Part shown: piece by piece, positions 6,157 to 7,299 of the stretch
How positions within the stretch are numbered: position 1 is the first letter of the stretch
Layout: each line of letters begins with the position of its first letter
DNA from: an uncultured Eubacteriales bacterium
GTDB taxonomy: Bacteria > Bacillota > Clostridia > Oscillospirales > CAG-272
DNA: 7,299 nucleotides
Assembly: GCA_900554225.1 (NCBI GenBank)
Contig: USGH01000127.1
Coordinates: forward strand, 1-7,299
Reading direction: 5' to 3'
Position numbers and translations under genes: made by a program
The notes under the pieces: model-generated
What the model was told of the DNA's origin: nothing
Databases searched by the model: none
The model's input: only the letters and a program-made list of their open reading frames with translations

Positions 6157-7080
6157 TCACTTCAATAAGCCGGACAGGATCTTTTCCTCCGCTTCCTCGT
6201 GCGTGAGCCCCAGCGTCATCAGCTTCAGGATCTGGTCGCCCGCGATCTTGCCGATGGCAGCTTCGTGAATCAGTCTGGCGTCTACGGAATTGGCGCAGAT
6301 CTCCGGGATCGAACGGATCTTTGCGTTGTCCATGATGATCGAGTCGCATTGCACGTGACCAAAGCAATCCGTGTTGCCCGTCAGCTTCGGATAAAACAGC
6401 TGCGTCGATTCTCCCTTGGCGACCGAACGGGAATTGATCTGCGCCCGGGAGCCTTCGCCGTTCAGAATCACCTGTGTGTCGCTCACCACATCCTGCTTGC
6501 CGTCCGAGAGGATCCGTTCCTGAATCGAGACCTGTGCGTTTTTGCCCGCCGTGACGACGGTTTTGCGGTGCGTGGAATCGATGCCGCCGATCTGAACCGT
6601 CTCCATTTCGAGAAATGCACCCTCGTCCAGATCCGCGATGGTCGTCGGGTTCATGATCCGCTCTCCGGTGCCGATCCCCTCGCCGTAGTGCTTTTCAATG
6701 TATCGCACGTGGGAATTTTTGCCGATCTTGAAGGAATGCACACCATCGTGGTCGGATTTCTCGTCGCCCTCGTTGTGGATGCCGCAGCCTGCCACGATCA
6801 ATACGTCGCAGTCGTCGCCAATGTAGAAATCGTTGTAGACCATCTCCGTGATCCCTGTTTTCGTGATGATCACGGGAATGTGGACGGACTTGTTCTTCGT
6901 GCCGTCCTTCACATAAATGTCGATGCCGGATTTGTCCGTTTTCGATTCGATGGTGATATATTCCGTGTTTTGCCGTCCCGCAAGCTGACTGTTCTCGCGG
7001 ATATTGTATGCGCCTTCGGGAACACCGTGCAGATCGGCGATCTTTTCGAGCAGTCCCCGGCGGATGTCTTCGTTGTTCAT
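6157..7080 (-). CDS. sufB: Short SufB/SufD-family Fe-S cluster assembly scaffold (SmsB-like)
   Basis: The protein has 307 residues, well below the roughly 420-500 of classical SufD and SufB; it is essentially the beta-helix core plus the C-terminal helices. Family marks are GCGIHNEGDEKSDHDGVHSF (98-117), YIEKHYGEGIGTGERIMNP (127-145), HVQCDSIIMD (242-251) and LIHEAAIGKIAGDQILKLMTLGLTHEEAEE (270-299). Cys245 and Glu273 line up, from memory, with the cysteine and glutamate that are essential in E. coli SufB (Cys405 and Glu434). The protein would form a scaffold with the SufC ATPase, encoded 24 nt upstream, on which Fe-S clusters are built in the cytosol. A perfect GGAGGT 6 nt before the ATG at 7080 sets this start rather than the ATG at 7098. 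In the minimal systems of anaerobes one such protein replaces both SufB and SufD. Confidence 0.88.
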   Translation of the reverse strand: MNNEDIRRGLLEKIADLHGVPEGAYNIRENSQLAGRQNTEYITIESKTDKSGIDIYVKDGTKNKSVHIPVIITKTGITEMVYNDFYIGDDCDVLIVAGCGIHNEGDEKSDHDGVHSFKIGKNSHVRYIEKHYGEGIGTGERIMNPTTIADLDEGAFLEMETVQIGGIDSTHRKTVVTAGKNAQVSIQERILSDGKQDVVSDTQVILNGEGSRAQINSRSVAKGESTQLFYPKLTGNTDCFGHVQCDSIIMDNAKIRSIPEICANSVDARLIHEAAIGKIAGDQILKLMTLGLTHEEAEEKILSGLLK

Positions 7081-7086
7081 GCTGTT

Positions 7087-7092
7087 ACCTCC
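7087..7092 (-). promoter_or_regulatory. Ribosome binding site of the SufB-type gene
   Basis: GGAGGT on the minus strand, 6 nt before the ATG at 7080. It overlaps the region after the upstream ATG at 7098 and so excludes that as the main start. Confidence 0.85.
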
Positions 7093-7104
7093 GCGCATTA
7101 TCGG

Positions 7105-7299
7105 TTATTTCGTACATACGGCGGGCGCACAGGCGGTATCCCCCAACTTGCAGCAGACCTTGTCGAACGCACCGTCGATCTGCGGCAGGATCTCGTCCGG
7201 TGTGCCGCGCCCCGCTAAGTGACCATCCGCGATGAGCAGTACCTCGTCCGCCTGGGAGATGATCCGCTCCTGGTGGGATATGATGATGATCGTCGCACC
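7105..7299 (-). CDS. sufC: SufC-type ABC ATPase, C-terminal end only (truncated by the window edge)
   Basis: The last 64 residues are visible, in frame from base 7299. TIIIISHQERIISQADEVLL (visible 3-22) contains the H-loop (His9) of an ABC ATPase, and LIADGHLAGRGTPDEILPQI (22-41) is the usual SufC end, where the strand after the H-loop is followed by the GTPDEIL helix. Walker A, Walker B and signature motifs lie outside the window. SufC supplies ATP-driven conformational change to the SufB/SufD scaffold encoded next. The tail after residue 43 is unusual: it contains four cysteines (Cys49, Cys50, Cys57, Cys62) in 16 residues close to the C-terminus. The frame ends in TAA at 7105-7107, 24 nt before the sufB start, so the two genes are almost certainly one operon. 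Confidence 0.88.
   Translation of the reverse strand, partial: GATIIIISHQERIISQADEVLLIADGHLAGRGTPDEILPQIDGAFDKVCCKLGDTACAPAVCTK

Noticed and set aside
6199..7218. Plus-strand open frame of 339 codons opposite sufB and the end of sufC
   Set aside because: Both minus-strand genes have recognisable motifs and ribosome binding sites. The antisense frame has neither and crosses their junction.
1..7299. CRISPR array, tRNA, rRNA, intact transposase or prophage genes
   Set aside because: No regularly spaced repeats, cloverleaf pattern, rRNA-like stretch or transposase motifs were seen on either strand.

Overview
The window looks like chromosomal DNA of an anaerobic, moderately GC-rich Firmicute, most plausibly a gut clostridium of the Oscillospirales type. 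I infer this from strong AGGAGG-type ribosome binding sites, the two-gene sufC-sufB arrangement typical of anaerobes, and an aspartate aminotransferase of the PF12897 type that is common in Clostridia. No phylogenetic search was possible, so the placement is tentative.

Plus-strand half (1-4537): the 3' part of an S1-type sulfatase, a Gfo/Idh/MocA-family oxidoreductase, an AraC-family regulator with an N-terminal cupin domain, and a second, diverged Gfo/Idh/MocA oxidoreductase. The run ends in a clear rho-independent terminator at 4503-4537. The gene set reads as a carbohydrate locus: the sulfatase would remove sulfate from a sugar or glycan, the two NAD(P)-dependent enzymes would act on the released sugar or polyol, and the AraC protein would sense a sugar. 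Two intergenic stretches in this half hold more secondary structure than spacers usually do. One is an 87-nt near-symmetrical inverted repeat directly after the sulfatase stop codon. The other is a 223-nt leader before the second oxidoreductase, with several mutually exclusive hairpins.

Convergence zone (4538-4811): no credible gene. It is A-rich on the plus strand and ends in an 8-bp tandem repeat (GTTTCCCC). On the minus strand this places four runs of four G immediately after the aminotransferase stop codon.

Minus-strand half (4812-7299, read right to left): the C-terminal end of a SufC-type ATPase with an unusual cysteine-rich tail, a short SufB/SufD-type Fe-S scaffold protein, and the PLP-dependent aminotransferase. 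The spacings are 24 and 52 nt with no obvious terminator between them, so co-transcription is plausible. sufC and sufB together resemble the minimal two-component SUF-like system of anaerobes; no cysteine desulfurase is visible.

For four of the genes the longest open frame starts upstream of the likely true start. In each case I chose the internal ATG that has a well-placed Shine-Dalgarno sequence.
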